The notes beneath the pieces are model-generated. The model did no database searches and was not told the DNA's origin. It worked only from the letters and a program-made list of their open reading frames with translations. Of a stretch of DNA of 64,000 bases, positions 1-8,702 are shown piece after piece. The translations under genes and the position numbers were made by a program. This DNA is from Tatumella sp. JGM118 (GTDB taxonomy: Bacteria; Pseudomonadota; Gammaproteobacteria; Enterobacterales; Enterobacteriaceae): positions 372,001 to 436,000 of the forward strand of contig NZ_JAERJR010000001.1 in NCBI RefSeq assembly GCF_018257515.1. Direction: 5' to 3'. How positions within the stretch are numbered: the stretch's first letter is position 1; each line of letters begins with the position of its first letter.

Positions 1-894
1 GCCGATATCGCCCGCTTTCTGCGCCTGCTCCGGTAACTTCAACCGCTCCGGCGGCGGTTTTTGCTGTGTCACCGGGGGCTTGTGCACCGTCGCGATGGGC
101 TGCAGAACTGCCGGAGTCCGGGGAAGGTGGATTGCGATTAAAGTCTTTTGTGACGTTGTCACCTCCTCCGGGGCCGGTGGCTTAACTACGGCCGCTGGCG
201 GCCCGGGCTGCGGGGGTAGCGGCAACTGACCAAAGCGTCGGGATACGCCATAGACGACCAGCAGCGTCAGCAATACCCCTGAAACCAGCGGTATCGCGTA
301 TCGGCGCCGGGACCGTCTGAACAACGGTGTCCGCCGGGTCATTACCTGTTCAGGGAGAGGGGCTGTAACCGTAAGATCGTGAGCCACCCCGATCACCGGC
401 AGGTCTGGCGGTGATAACTGAATGGCCAGTTGTTGCAGTATCTCCTCCGCTCCGCCATCACTGCTTCGGAAGCCCCAGCCGGTGATCACCGGCTGGTTAC
501 CGGCCAGCCAGAGTGAGTCAGGCCCCGGAAAGCAGGCAATCTTATCGAGCAATTCGGCATAAAACAGCCCTGCCGGATACCCGGAGTTCAGGCACTGCTC
601 ACGGAGTGCCTGCAGGCGGGTAAAGGCTGACTGTAACAAACCAATGGCTTGCTGTTGGCGGGTTTCATTGGCCTCTTTCCAGGGGATCACCGGGCCTTCG
701 AGCGGAGTAAACCACTCAGCGACCGCACTGTGCGGCCCTTTGACCGGGAGGGCGAAACAGGCGGCGATCTCCGGCATTCCCTGCAGTTGTAACAAGGCAT
801 GGAATTGATCGCTGTATTCAGTGACCGGCAGGCCGCGCAGTCCGGACGGGGCGCAGCCCCCGGGGGGGTGACCGGTAAGGAATGTATATGTCAT
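1..894 (-). CDS. SrfA-like membrane-associated protein, N-terminal 298 residues (runs off window)
   Basis: An open minus-strand frame runs from an ATG at 894 to the window edge with no stop, so only the first 298 residues are visible. The N-terminal half contains a segment around EWFTPLEGPVIPW and a later PVITGWGF motif. These resemble conserved parts of SrfA, first protein of the enterobacterial srfABC locus; that match is from memory. A single hydrophobic segment follows near residues 205-225, preceded by an Arg-rich stretch (RRTPLFRRSRRR). A Pro/Lys-rich stretch follows it, suggesting an inner-membrane anchor with a flexible linker. The biochemical role of SrfA-type proteins is unsettled. 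srfB and srfC, if present, would lie beyond position 1. Confidence 0.55.
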   Translation of the reverse strand, partial: MTYTFLTGHPPGGCAPSGLRGLPVTEYSDQFHALLQLQGMPEIAACFALPVKGPHSAVAEWFTPLEGPVIPWKEANETRQQQAIGLLQSAFTRLQALREQCLNSGYPAGLFYAELLDKIACFPGPDSLWLAGNQPVITGWGFRSSDGGAEEILQQLAIQLSPPDLPVIGVAHDLTVTAPLPEQVMTRRTPLFRRSRRRYAIPLVSGVLLTLLVVYGVSRRFGQLPLPPQPGPPAAVVKPPAPEEVTTSQKTLIAIHLPRTPAVLQPIATVHKPPVTQQKPPPERLKLPEQAQKAGDIG

Positions 895-1046
895 TGAATG
901 CCTTTCGCGGTGTAAGAAATTGCCAGCAAAATTACAGGCAGATATTACGCAGCCGGATACTCAGCAAAACGTGACATAAAACGATAAATTGACCGCCTTA
1001 CCGGACCATTACCTGCCGTGCCGGCAAGGGGGGCGCAGGCGGGAGA

Positions 1047-2306
1047 TCATTTTTTTACCCTGTGTCCGGCGCGGTTGCGACGGAACGGTTTTTGCCAGCG
1101 GTAACCGGAGGGCCGGGACGGACGATGTATAGTCACCACCCGCCGGCTAAGCAGAATATGGCACAGGCTGCCGCCAATCATCCCCCAGAAGGCAGGGCCG
1201 ACACCGGCGAGAGAAACACCGGACGCAGTGATCAGGAAAGTCACTATCGCTGTATCCCGCTGTTCCGGGCGCTCCAGGCAACGGTGCAGGCTGCCGGCCA
1301 GCGGGGTCAGTAAGGCCAGGCCGGCCACGGTATGGATAAAGACCGGAGGAAGTGTGCTGAACAGCACGGCAATCGCTGAGCCAAACACCCCGGTGACCAG
1401 ATAGAACAGGCCGGCTATCGCCGCCGCCACCCAGCGCTGGTTACGCTGCGGGTGCACGTCTTCGCCCATACAGATGGCGGCAGTAATAGCGGCAATACAC
1501 ACCGAAAAACCGCCAAACGGAGAGAGTAACAGGGCAACCGCGCCGGTGAGGGTGGTGACCTGTGAGACCGGCACCGGATAGCCGTGAGCATTGAGGGTGG
1601 CGATGCCGGGGGCATTCTGAGAAGCCATACTGACCAGAAAATAGGGCAAACCGACACCCAGTAACAGCGGAATATTGATCGACGGGCTGATAAAAACCGG
1701 TGCCGACAGATGCCAGCTGACCCCTGACAGAGAGGTTTGTCCCTGAACGATGATCACCAATGCGCCGGTCAGCAGGGTGAAAAACACCGCATAACGGGGG
1801 GACCAGCGGCGTGCCAGCAGAAAACTCAGACACATCGCCAGACAGAGCGGTAAATTTTGCTGCAGTCCGCTGAAGGTCTGTAACCCGAAGTGCAACAGGA
1901 TCCCCGCCAGCATCCCGGACGCGATAGAAGCGGGAATATAACGCATCAGTTTTGAAAACAGTCCGCTGACGCCACAGATAACGATCAGCAGATTAGTGAA
2001 GACAAACAGCCCGATAGTATCAGAGAGGCTGACGCCATTCAGGCTGGTCGCCAGCATAGCGGCGCCCGGGGTAGACCATGCGGTAAGGATTGGCATCCGG
2101 TAACGCAGAGAGAGGCCGAAAGAGGTGATCCCCATCCCGACGCCCAGCATACCCAGCCAGCTACCGGTTAATGCGGTATCTGCGCCGGCGGCGCGGGCAG
2201 CCTGGAAGATAATGGCGGCCGAACTGGCATAACCGATAAGTACGGCAACAGCGCCGGATATCACCATCGGTAAGGTAATGGCCGGTAAACGGGAATGCAG
2301 GGACAT
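1047..2306 (-). CDS. BenE/YdcO-family inner-membrane transporter
   Basis: The 419-residue protein is almost entirely hydrophobic, with about 11-12 membrane segments. Conserved stretches such as AWSTPGAA and a Gly-rich GMLGVGMGI region are typical of BenE-family (benzoate:H+ symporter-like) permeases. Members are proposed to import benzoate or other aromatic acids, but substrates of the enterobacterial YdcO group are not established. The C-terminus is a basic cytoplasmic tail rich in Arg. GGAG lies 8 nt before the ATG at 2306. No benzoate catabolic genes are nearby, so import of benzoate as a carbon source cannot be inferred from context. Confidence 0.85.
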   Translation of the reverse strand: MSLHSRLPAITLPMVISGAVAVLIGYASSAAIIFQAARAAGADTALTGSWLGMLGVGMGITSFGLSLRYRMPILTAWSTPGAAMLATSLNGVSLSDTIGLFVFTNLLIVICGVSGLFSKLMRYIPASIASGMLAGILLHFGLQTFSGLQQNLPLCLAMCLSFLLARRWSPRYAVFFTLLTGALVIIVQGQTSLSGVSWHLSAPVFISPSINIPLLLGVGLPYFLVSMASQNAPGIATLNAHGYPVPVSQVTTLTGAVALLLSPFGGFSVCIAAITAAICMGEDVHPQRNQRWVAAAIAGLFYLVTGVFGSAIAVLFSTLPPVFIHTVAGLALLTPLAGSLHRCLERPEQRDTAIVTFLITASGVSLAGVGPAFWGMIGGSLCHILLSRRVVTIHRPSRPSGYRWQKPFRRNRAGHRVKK

Positions 2307-3257
<951 letters not shown>

Positions 3258-3731
3258 TTGAAAATTATTGTTATGGATCTCGATGGAGTTATTTGCGATA
3301 GCAGTCATCGGGCACATCTGGTGCCGCCGGAAGACCAGCGCCATTGCAACGAAGCATGGCATCCGTTTGTGGCGGAATGCGTCAACGATGCACCAATTAA
3401 TGCGGGTCTCACCATGCTGAACGCGTTACTCTGCACCTTCCCCGTTTTTATTATCACCAGCAGACAGGAAAACTTCAGTCAGCAGACCGGTCAGTGGCTG
3501 GAGGGCAGAATCTGCGGACGCCAGGCTCCTGAGATTATTTATCGCAGTAATGACGATCATCGTCCTCCGGCAGAGTTTAAACGTCACGCCTTACGGGATC
3601 TGAGGGCCCGGGGATACGAGATCCTGTTTGCGATTGATGATGATCCACAGATCGTTGAAATGTATCATCATGAAAAAATTGCTACTTTTCAGCCGGTTAC
3701 CCGTTGTGCTTCGGTGGTACTGACTCCGTAG
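3258..3731 (+). CDS. HAD phosphatase resembling the 3'-phosphatase domain of T4 polynucleotide kinase
   Basis: 157 residues. The HAD signature DLDG lies at residues 7-10 (nucleophile Asp7, general acid Asp9). Motif II is IITSR, and the Mg-binding IDDDPQ motif comes near the C-terminus. The pattern of an aromatic/WHPF segment, a NDAPI segment and a YRSNDDHRP segment fits the Pnkp phosphatase family, which removes 3' phosphates from nucleic acid ends. There is no kinase domain. The start is TTG, chosen because AGGAG at 3248-3252 is well placed and no ATG fits. It sits at the edge of the phage-like island, and such enzymes are common phage accessory genes. The actual substrate is unknown. Confidence 0.7.
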   Translation: MKIIVMDLDGVICDSSHRAHLVPPEDQRHCNEAWHPFVAECVNDAPINAGLTMLNALLCTFPVFIITSRQENFSQQTGQWLEGRICGRQAPEIIYRSNDDHRPPAEFKRHALRDLRARGYEILFAIDDDPQIVEMYHHEKIATFQPVTRCASVVLTP

Positions 3732-3893
3732 TCACGGAGAGATGACGCTGGCTCGCCGGAACGGATGTGTTCTCCCGGAGGTGACATCGGGACTGTCATG
3801 ACCCGGCGGCAGGTCACCGCTACCGCTGGCGCTTTCCCTGTAATGTAAGGGTGCCGGAGTCTGCGGAAAGAAGCGGTTAACTTCTTAGTCATC

Positions 3894-4220
3894 CTATGCA
3901 GAGTCCGGCACTTTCCGTCGTTTTTCCCGTGCCTGACAGGTGATCACGGCGGAGGCTGGCGGTGACTGTCTTACCGGGCGGGTCCGGGGCGCGAAGGTCA
4001 TGGCATAGGTCAGCATTTTCTGCCGGTACAATTGTAACTGTTCCGAACCGGCCGGCGTTATCGCACGTTCGGTATTCGGCCGTGTTTTGCGGCTCAGTGA
4101 CAGGGAAGGGGAAGGGCGATGCAAAAGCTCTGTACTGTTACTGGCATCGCTTTGCAGCGCAGCACGGCGCTGGCGACGCCTGCCTGCGGCAGAGCCGTTA
4201 AAAGGGGTTTTGCGTGTCAC
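3894..4220 (-). CDS. Small basic protein, unknown function, probably under the S24 repressor
   Basis: I do not recognise this 108-residue protein. It is very rich in Arg, Lys, Ser and Pro, with the cluster GRRRQRR near residue 12 and a C-terminal RVREKRRK-like basic tail, and has no membrane segment. A longer upstream frame exists, but a GTG at 4220 preceded at 5 nt by a perfect AGGAGG (4226-4231) is a far better start. Upstream at 4356-4373 are copies of the same ACTTAAGAT operator found at the repressor's own promoter, so it may be induced when that repressor is cleaved. A nucleic-acid-binding role would fit the charge but is only a guess. Confidence 0.5.
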   Translation of the reverse strand: MTRKTPFNGSAAGRRRQRRAALQSDASNSTELLHRPSPSLSLSRKTRPNTERAITPAGSEQLQLYRQKMLTYAMTFAPRTRPVRQSPPASAVITCQAREKRRKVPDSA

Positions 4221-4355
4221 TGTGACCTCCTGAAAATCAGATTTGCGAATTTTTGCCGGATAGCGCTGAAGATACCGGACCACCGTCTGCAGTCAGACCG
4301 TGCCATGGGGTGTATCCGATCAGTTCAGCCGCGACGAAAACCTGTTACAGGAATA

Positions 4356-4373
4356 ACTTAAGTAATCTTAAGT
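4356..4373. promoter_or_regulatory. Predicted repressor operators before the small basic-protein gene
   Basis: ATCTTAAGT at 4365-4373 is a perfect inverted copy of the 9-mer ACTTAAGAT; a partial copy ACTTAAGT lies at 4356-4363. On the minus strand a TTGCAC lies just upstream as a possible -35, so bound repressor would cover the promoter of the gene starting at 4220. Confidence 0.5.
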
Positions 4374-4445
4374 TATGGTGCAACTATTATTTTAAGTAAA
4401 GAATTATTCAAAGTTCCGGTTAATTTAAGAAACCGTAAAATCAGC

Positions 4446-4471
4446 GCAAAAAAAAACCCGCCAGTGGCGGG
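4446..4471 (-). terminator. Rho-independent terminator of the S24 repressor gene
   Basis: On the minus strand the hairpin CCCGCCactGGCGGG is followed by a run of nine T, directly downstream of the repressor stop at 4493. Confidence 0.85.
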
Positions 4472-4492
4472 TCGATCCGGACTCGGGACAGA

Positions 4493-5143
4493 TTATCTCC
4501 GTCGCCGGTATTTACGATGCTCCATCATGGTGCCGACAATGCGGATTTCCGAAGAATCGGATCGGAGTACCGGATAATCATCATTCAACGGAACCAGTTC
4601 AAAAACTTCATTGCCAGCGATGATCCCGCGGGGGCGATATTTTTTGAATAACGCTTCGTCTTCACCGTTTTTTGCAACAACAAAATCCCCGGGCAGCGGG
4701 AAAACATTGGGATCAATCACCACCGCATCCCCTTCGCTGAATTCAGGCTCCATAGAGCAGCCTTTTATAATCAGGGTGAATGCGGATGACGATAAGTCCA
4801 GATTCGTCTGCAAGTACTCTATGTTACCCTCCAGGCTCCTTATCGACGACTCAGGGGTCCATTCTCCCGCCTGAACGTAGCTGATCACAGGAATATGTCT
4901 GATATCAGCATGCGCAGGCTCGACGTTAGAGGCGGAATTCTCTCCATAGAGCAGAAATTCAGGTACACACCCCATTGCCTGTGATAGCGCAATCAGATTC
5001 TCCCCTTTGGGACTGGTTTTATCATCTTCCCATTGTGAGATAGCACCGCCTTTCACCCCGATTTTACTCCCGAGGGCGGCCTGAGTGAGCCTGAGCTCTT
5101 TTCTGCGCTTACGGATACGCATGCCGATGGTTTCATTTTTCAT
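4493..5143 (-). CDS. CI/LexA-type self-cleaving phage repressor (HTH-XRE + S24 peptidase)
   Basis: 216 residues. A helix-turn-helix of XRE type spans about residues 6-65 (RLTQAALGSKIGVKGGAISQ). The C-terminal half is an S24 peptidase: the cleavage site Ala92-Gly93 lies in QAGEW, the nucleophile is Ser130 in KGCSMEP, and the general base is Lys167/168 in LFKKY. Such repressors hold lytic genes off until RecA-stimulated autocleavage after DNA damage. The upstream region has three copies of ACTTAAGAT or a one-mismatch variant and a divergent strong promoter, as in an immunity switch. No structural phage genes remain, so this is an orphaned or domesticated switch. Confidence 0.9.
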   Translation of the reverse strand: MKNETIGMRIRKRRKELRLTQAALGSKIGVKGGAISQWEDDKTSPKGENLIALSQAMGCVPEFLLYGENSASNVEPAHADIRHIPVISYVQAGEWTPESSIRSLEGNIEYLQTNLDLSSSAFTLIIKGCSMEPEFSEGDAVVIDPNVFPLPGDFVVAKNGEDEALFKKYRPRGIIAGNEVFELVPLNDDYPVLRSDSSEIRIVGTMMEHRKYRRRR

Positions 5144-5151
5144 ATTAAGTT

Positions 5152-5210
5152 ATCTTAAATTATCTTGACTTAAGATTCCTTCATCTTTACATTTAAAGAA
5201 AACTTAAGAT
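5152..5210. promoter_or_regulatory. Immunity-type operator region with rightward promoter
   Basis: Operator 9-mers ACTTAAGAT occur at 5168-5176 and 5202-5210, plus an inverted one-mismatch copy ATCTTAAAT at 5152-5160. A plus-strand promoter TTGACT (5165-5170), 17-bp spacer, TACATT (5188-5193) overlaps the central operator. The layout implies the repressor shuts off the rightward transcript that leads through the non-coding region towards ogr, and autoregulates itself. Confidence 0.65.
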
Positions 5211-5332
5211 GAGGTGGCCTGATACAATTACGCAGCCTCATCACAGGAGGACCCGGTCAGCAGACTCTGTTTGCACGGCATCTGGTGATCCTGCCCGGAG
5301 GAAAGATAAAAAGATAACCTACAGGATTTATC

Positions 5333-5374
5333 TGCTCTTTAACAACGGCTTCCGCCTGCGTCGCTGAAAAGCGA
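5333..5374 (+). promoter_or_regulatory. boxA/boxB-like (nut-like) antitermination site
   Basis: TGCTCTTTAACA at 5333-5344 equals the rRNA-leader boxA core bound by NusB/S10. It is followed 16 nt later by TCGCTGAAAAGCGA (5361-5374), a perfect 5-bp stem with a GAAA loop like the boxB hairpins of lambdoid nut sites. It lies about 130 nt into the predicted rightward transcript. No N-like protein gene is visible, so it may rely on host factors. Function is inferred from motif resemblance only. Confidence 0.45.
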
Positions 5375-5542
5375 AATCTATCAACGCCGGGTCCGGGCTT
5401 CTCTGACCCTGCCCGGCGAGTGCCACGGAGAAGGCTTCTTTAGCCTTCACAGACATTATTTAAGCCTGATGATTATCCTGGTGATAAAAATAAGCGGCAT
5501 AATACTTTCATAGCTCTTTGTTTTCAGGGAAAGTATTTTCCG

Positions 5543-5686
5543 ATGCGAATTGTCTTTAAATACAACAAATCAATAAGTTGGCATGTTAATAAGGTTGACC
5601 CGGCCCGCTTTTGGGGGGTAGATATAAGGGTCCGGCGACGACACCCAGAAAATACTGAGTGGGTTGCCGGGGGATGTTCCCCATGA
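5543..5686 (+). CDS. Possible 47-residue peptide overlapping the structured RNA
   Basis: ATG at 5543 opens a 47-codon frame to TGA at 5684-5686, with AGGGAA at 5526-5531 as a somewhat distant ribosome-binding site. The peptide is basic (RVRRRH segment) with no membrane helix, and I know no homologue. It is listed because the segment between its ribosome-binding site and its start codon (5532-5540) is exactly complementary to a loop of the RNA at 5598-5753. It could also be a chance frame inside a structured RNA. Confidence 0.25.
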   Translation: MRIVFKYNKSISWHVNKVDPARFWGVDIRVRRRHPENTEWVAGGCSP

Positions 5687-5753
5687 TTCAGCGAATTACC
5701 GGGTGCATCTGGTTTGCTAATATTATCCACCCCGCTACGGCGGGGTTTTTTTT
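5598..5753 (+). ncRNA. C4/CI-like structured antisense RNA (predicted)
   Basis: Seen: an outer helix ACCCGG (5598-5603) with CCGGGT (5699-5704). It encloses hairpin 1, CCGGCGA (5632-5638)/TTGCCGG (5664-5670), extended by CCCA/TGGG with loop GAAAATACTGAG, and hairpin 2, GGGA-TGT-TCCC near 5671-5681. The segment ends in a strong terminator at 5730-5753. Loop bases 5648-5656 (GAAAATACT) are perfectly complementary to 5532-5540 (AGTATTTTC). Known: the P1/P7 C4 RNA and satellite P4 CI RNA are short structured immunity RNAs acting by pairing with nearby sequence of the same transcript, and P4 also encodes an Ogr-like Delta. Inferred: this is a member or functional analogue. Confidence 0.5.
5730..5753 (+). 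terminator. Rho-independent terminator ending the structured RNA
   Basis: CCCCGC-TACG-GCGGGG followed by eight T. Confidence 0.9.
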
Positions 5754-6168
5754 CGTCTGTCCTCTCCGGGCCTGAATTACGCACTTCCTGTCGAAAATGC
5801 TTTTTCTGCCTGTCTGTGTTTTCTTACTTTTTATCTGCGCACGCCATAGTGCTGAATAAAGTACTCCCTGTGAACCAGCCCGGGTCTGAGCCGGGTGTAA
5901 ATCCATGCCTGTGTCGGCCTGACAGCGGGGAGTTCTGTCCGTCCATCACCCTGACGGTGAAGTTATCCCATCACTGAGCTGATTTTCCCCGCCGGGAGTC
6001 TTTTTTTAACAACGACCGGCATAGGCCAACTGCCCGTATGAGGTATGCCGGCCACACCCACCGTGGGTATCACCCCGTAAAGGAATCTGATAAATGGCCG
6101 GTCACACGATAGCGGGCCGGTTACCGGAGGTTGCTGTTACTGACCGACCGCCGGAAGTCTGAATCTTC
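5754..6168 (+). other. Structured non-coding leader upstream of ogr
   Basis: No convincing coding frame. Several inverted repeats suggest folding, including CCGGCATA...TATGCCGG around 6016-6052, and GGGAGTC followed by seven T near 5995-6007 could be a weak terminator. The region separates the antisense-like RNA from the ogr gene and is probably part of the same phage-derived transcription unit. Confidence 0.4.
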
Positions 6169-6186
6169 CCCCGCCAGCGGGGTTTT
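6169..6186 (+). terminator. Terminator/attenuator immediately before ogr
   Basis: CCCCGC-CA-GCGGGG followed by TTTT ends 14 nt before the ogr ribosome-binding site at about 6201. Little room is left for a promoter between this hairpin and the gene, so ogr mRNA probably arises by read-through. Confidence 0.7.
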
Positions 6187-6207
6187 AATTGAATAAAGAA
6201 GGAGAGA

Positions 6208-6414
6208 ATGATGATGCGCTGCCCTGTCTGCCGGCAAAATTCGCATACGCGAACCAGCCGTTACCTGACCGAAACGACCAAAGAAACGTACTACCAGTGC
6301 CGGAATATAGATTGCTCATGCACATTCAAGACCATCGAAAGTCTGGATAAAATGATCACGGCTCCGGCAATCCCGGCTTCAGCGACGGGTACCCGGCCCG
6401 CAGGCTATGACTGA
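6208..6414 (+). CDS. ogr: Ogr/Delta-type zinc-finger transcription activator of P2/P4 phages
   Basis: 68 residues. Cysteines 5, 8, 31 and 36 give the spacing C-X2-C-X22-C-X4-C, which is the Ogr/Delta zinc-binding pattern. These proteins bind upstream of P2-type late promoters and contact the RNA polymerase alpha subunit to turn on late genes. Here there is a single domain, as in P2 Ogr (P4 Delta is a tandem duplication). AAGGAGAG precedes the ATG at 6208. No late P2 genes are in the window, so it may be a remnant or act on a helper phage elsewhere. The 3' end overlaps the convergent gene ending at 6405 by 10 bp. Confidence 0.9.
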   Translation: MMMRCPVCRQNSHTRTSRYLTETTKETYYQCRNIDCSCTFKTIESLDKMITAPAIPASATGTRPAGYD

Positions 6415-6698
6415 GGCTTAAAGAGCGGATAAATGCTTTCAACGTCTGCAGAGGGCAGGCCAGGGGAAGCATACATGTCCGCCTTATCTTTCATGGCTGC
6501 AATGAAGAAATAGTCGCTATCGTTTAGCGCAAATGTAAACAGCAGAATATATTCACCGGCTGACTTCGTTCGGATAACGCAGTCCCTGCCTGTGAGTCCC
6601 GGGGTAAGCGGGCAGGTGAACGGTGCCGGACAGGGATAACCGATATCTGCAGCAGTTATCGGCCTGATAACGTGTGTTTCATAAGGCGTCTGTTCCAT
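6405..6698 (-). CDS. Hypothetical protein, unrecognised
   Basis: An open minus-strand frame of about 97 residues starts at ATG 6698 (reading MEQTPYETH); the frame extends upstream to an ATG at 6848. I recognise no family. The C-terminal half mixes a hydrophobic strand (EYILLFTFAL) with charged residues and looks like a folded small domain, not random translation. No strong ribosome-binding site is visible before either start. It is convergent with and slightly overlaps ogr. It could be a phage accessory gene or a chance frame. Confidence 0.35.
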   Translation of the reverse strand: MEQTPYETHVIRPITAADIGYPCPAPFTCPLTPGLTGRDCVIRTKSAGEYILLFTFALNDSDYFFIAAMKDKADMYASPGLPSADVESIYPLFKPQS

Positions 6699-7090
6699 AC
6701 CCAAACGGAGTGTGGTTCCGCAGTACAATGTATCGGTTGAACTGCGCGGTATGCTATCTGGCAAAAGAGCAGGGAGAGACGAGAGCAAGTGTATATTTAA
6801 CCCGGATGCTATTTCCGGATCACGACGGATATCCGGGCCAGAGAACAATATTTCGTCGAAATCCTGATCGCAGAATTAAATACAGAATATGAGACGAATT
6901 TTAACGGGATGAAATGAATTTTGCCACGAGGTTATAATAATTAACCAGTTTCTGATGCTTTTTTAGTTTACTTTCCTGTCTAAAGTATTTGTGAGTGGTT
7001 TTTGGGGAATTAATCTTTGCTAAATCTGTTTTTTTCCTTATTATCCACACCGCAATCAGAATGATTTTTGGTATTTTTTTTGGGGAAAAA

Positions 7091-7273
7091 ATGTTAAAGC
7101 TCGAAGATGTTCATGGTAAACCACTGATAATAAATAAATTAAAAGTTGTGAAGGTCGAGGGGTTTGGTAATAAAACCCGAATTTTCATCGAAGGTCAGCC
7201 CCTTCCGGTGATAACGAATTATAATTTTAACGAGATTTCAGAAATGATGTTCGGGAGCGGAAACGTTAACTGA
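7091..7273 (+). CDS. Small hypothetical protein in AT-rich DNA
   Basis: 60 residues from ATG 7091, preceded by GGGG four to nine bases upstream; an in-frame upstream extension with a hydrophobic segment (from about 6995) is possible but less likely. The protein is beta-rich by eye, with alternating hydrophobic residues (KLKVVKVEGF, TRIFIEG). I cannot assign a family. Local base composition (6900-7273) is clearly more AT-rich than the surroundings, which suggests acquisition with the phage island. Confidence 0.45.
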   Translation: MLKLEDVHGKPLIINKLKVVKVEGFGNKTRIFIEGQPLPVITNYNFNEISEMMFGSGNVN

Positions 7274-7706
7274 ATACACCTTAAGTTAACTGCTGACATC
7301 GGAGTACATCTAGCGCGATTAGCGAGATGACTGACGGAATAAAAATAACGGAAGGGATTCCCCTGAAATATATATTTGAATCAGCGTGTTCATCCGACGG
7401 TTACTGCCTTAAAGTCTGCAGACAGCGACGGACAACTCCGGGAATAACCCGCGTTTAAATTCTTCTGCCTGCTTTTTGTGGAACAATAGAGCACTCATCT
7501 TTCTGTCGGAAAAAATTCAGCAGTAGTCTGTGTCTGTTTTCATTACTCAAATCGATACATTACCGGTCGCCTTCAGTGCCGGAATGCTTTTATTATTCTG
7601 ACGTTGCCGGCGGGGTAAGTCACTGCGGTGGACTTCGGGAAAATACTCCTGCCGTGAAGACTCACGACAGGAGGCGGGGGATGCTGCCATTCCCCGGGGC
7701 GGAGGA
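7274..7706. other. Intergenic spacer with proX terminator
   Basis: No gene seen. The hairpin CTCCTGcCGTGA-agac-TCACGaCAGGAG at about 7647-7674 lies just downstream of proX on its strand and probably ends that transcript. Confidence 0.5.
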
Positions 7707-8702
7707 TTACTGTTTTGCGGCTTTTTCTGCTGCTGCAATCCAGGAATTAAATTCGGCCTGGTGTGCTTTGATCCATCCGTCAACCTGTGCTGAGACATCC
7801 GCGCTGGTATTTTCACCATTATGCATGCTCATGTTTTGCTGGCTGATATCCTGTAATGGGATCTTCATGACGCTAAAGAGTTTTTTGGCGGCCGGGTTTT
7901 TATCAGCCCAGGCTTTATTTACCAAAATATTTTCGACGTTGACATTGAACCCGTAATTTTTACCATTCGGTAAACGTGTATCTGTATTTGGCTGACCTGC
8001 AGGGGCCGCAGAAAACGGTACTGTCAGCCAGACGACATCTTTACCTGGCTTCAGGATATAACTCACCCAGTAAGGCGTCCAGGTATAATACAGGATAGGT
8101 TTTCCTGCTTTATAGCGGGATATCACGTTGGCAATCATCGCTGAATAGCTGCCCTGATCCTGTTCCACGGTTTGACTCAGGCCGTAGGCTTTAATCTGGG
8201 CGTCGATGACTTTACCGCAAGACCAGCCAGCCTCACATCCGGTCAGCGAGGCTTTACCGTCACCGGTATCATCAAACAGACGGGCAATTTTAGGATCTTT
8301 TAATTGCGAGATGTCGGTGATGTGATATTTCTCAGCCGTCTTTTTATCAATCAGATAACCCTGGGCTGCACCGGTAATATAAGGGCCGGCACGAAAGAAG
8401 GCTTTACTCCCCCCGGCGGAATTATACATATCGCTTTGTAACGGCTCCCAGTCGACGGTCAGGAATGTGGCATCCCCTCTGGCCACCGAAGCATAAGCTA
8501 CGCTGTAGTCGACTTCCTGAGTTGGCTTAACATCATAGCCTAATTTAGCTAACGCACGGTTCGCTAATTCAGTCTGGAACGATTCCTCCGCCAGCGGACT
8601 TTTTACCGCCTGTACAGAAATTCCTTTACCCGGAAGATCCTGTGCTGCTGCAGTTCCGCAAAGAGAGAATATTAATGCAGGGAGAATTATTTTTTTATTC
8701 AC
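7707..8702 (-). CDS. proX: Periplasmic glycine betaine/proline-betaine-binding protein ProX
   Basis: 331 residues, close to the 330 of E. coli ProX. Residues 1-20 form a signal peptide ending in TAAA. The mature part is an OpuAC-type substrate-binding fold with aromatic residues ([14 protein letters not shown]) of the kind that form the betaine cage, and a cysteine pair (CEAGWSC). ProX delivers betaine to the ProV-ProW ABC importer under osmotic stress. Unlike E. coli, no proV or proW is adjacent: downstream is the phage island and upstream is 630 bp of spacer. It must either work with a transporter encoded elsewhere or be a second, orphan receptor. Confidence 0.9.
   Translation of the reverse strand: MNKKIILPALIFSLCGTAAAQDLPGKGISVQAVKSPLAEESFQTELANRALAKLGYDVKPTQEVDYSVAYASVARGDATFLTVDWEPLQSDMYNSAGGSKAFFRAGPYITGAAQGYLIDKKTAEKYHITDISQLKDPKIARLFDDTGDGKASLTGCEAGWSCGKVIDAQIKAYGLSQTVEQDQGSYSAMIANVISRYKAGKPILYYTWTPYWVSYILKPGKDVVWLTVPFSAAPAGQPNTDTRLPNGKNYGFNVNVENILVNKAWADKNPAAKKLFSVMKIPLQDISQQNMSMHNGENTSADVSAQVDGWIKAHQAEFNSWIAAAEKAAKQ

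Noticed and set aside
3689-3892. 67-codon minus-strand frame starting one base after the stop of the small basic-protein gene
   Set aside because: The spacing is suggestive of coupling, but there is no recognisable motif and it overlaps the HAD gene's 3' end; not enough support.
4341-4351. CCTGTTACAGG as a LexA box
   Set aside because: The palindrome is too short for the CTG-N10-CAG pattern.
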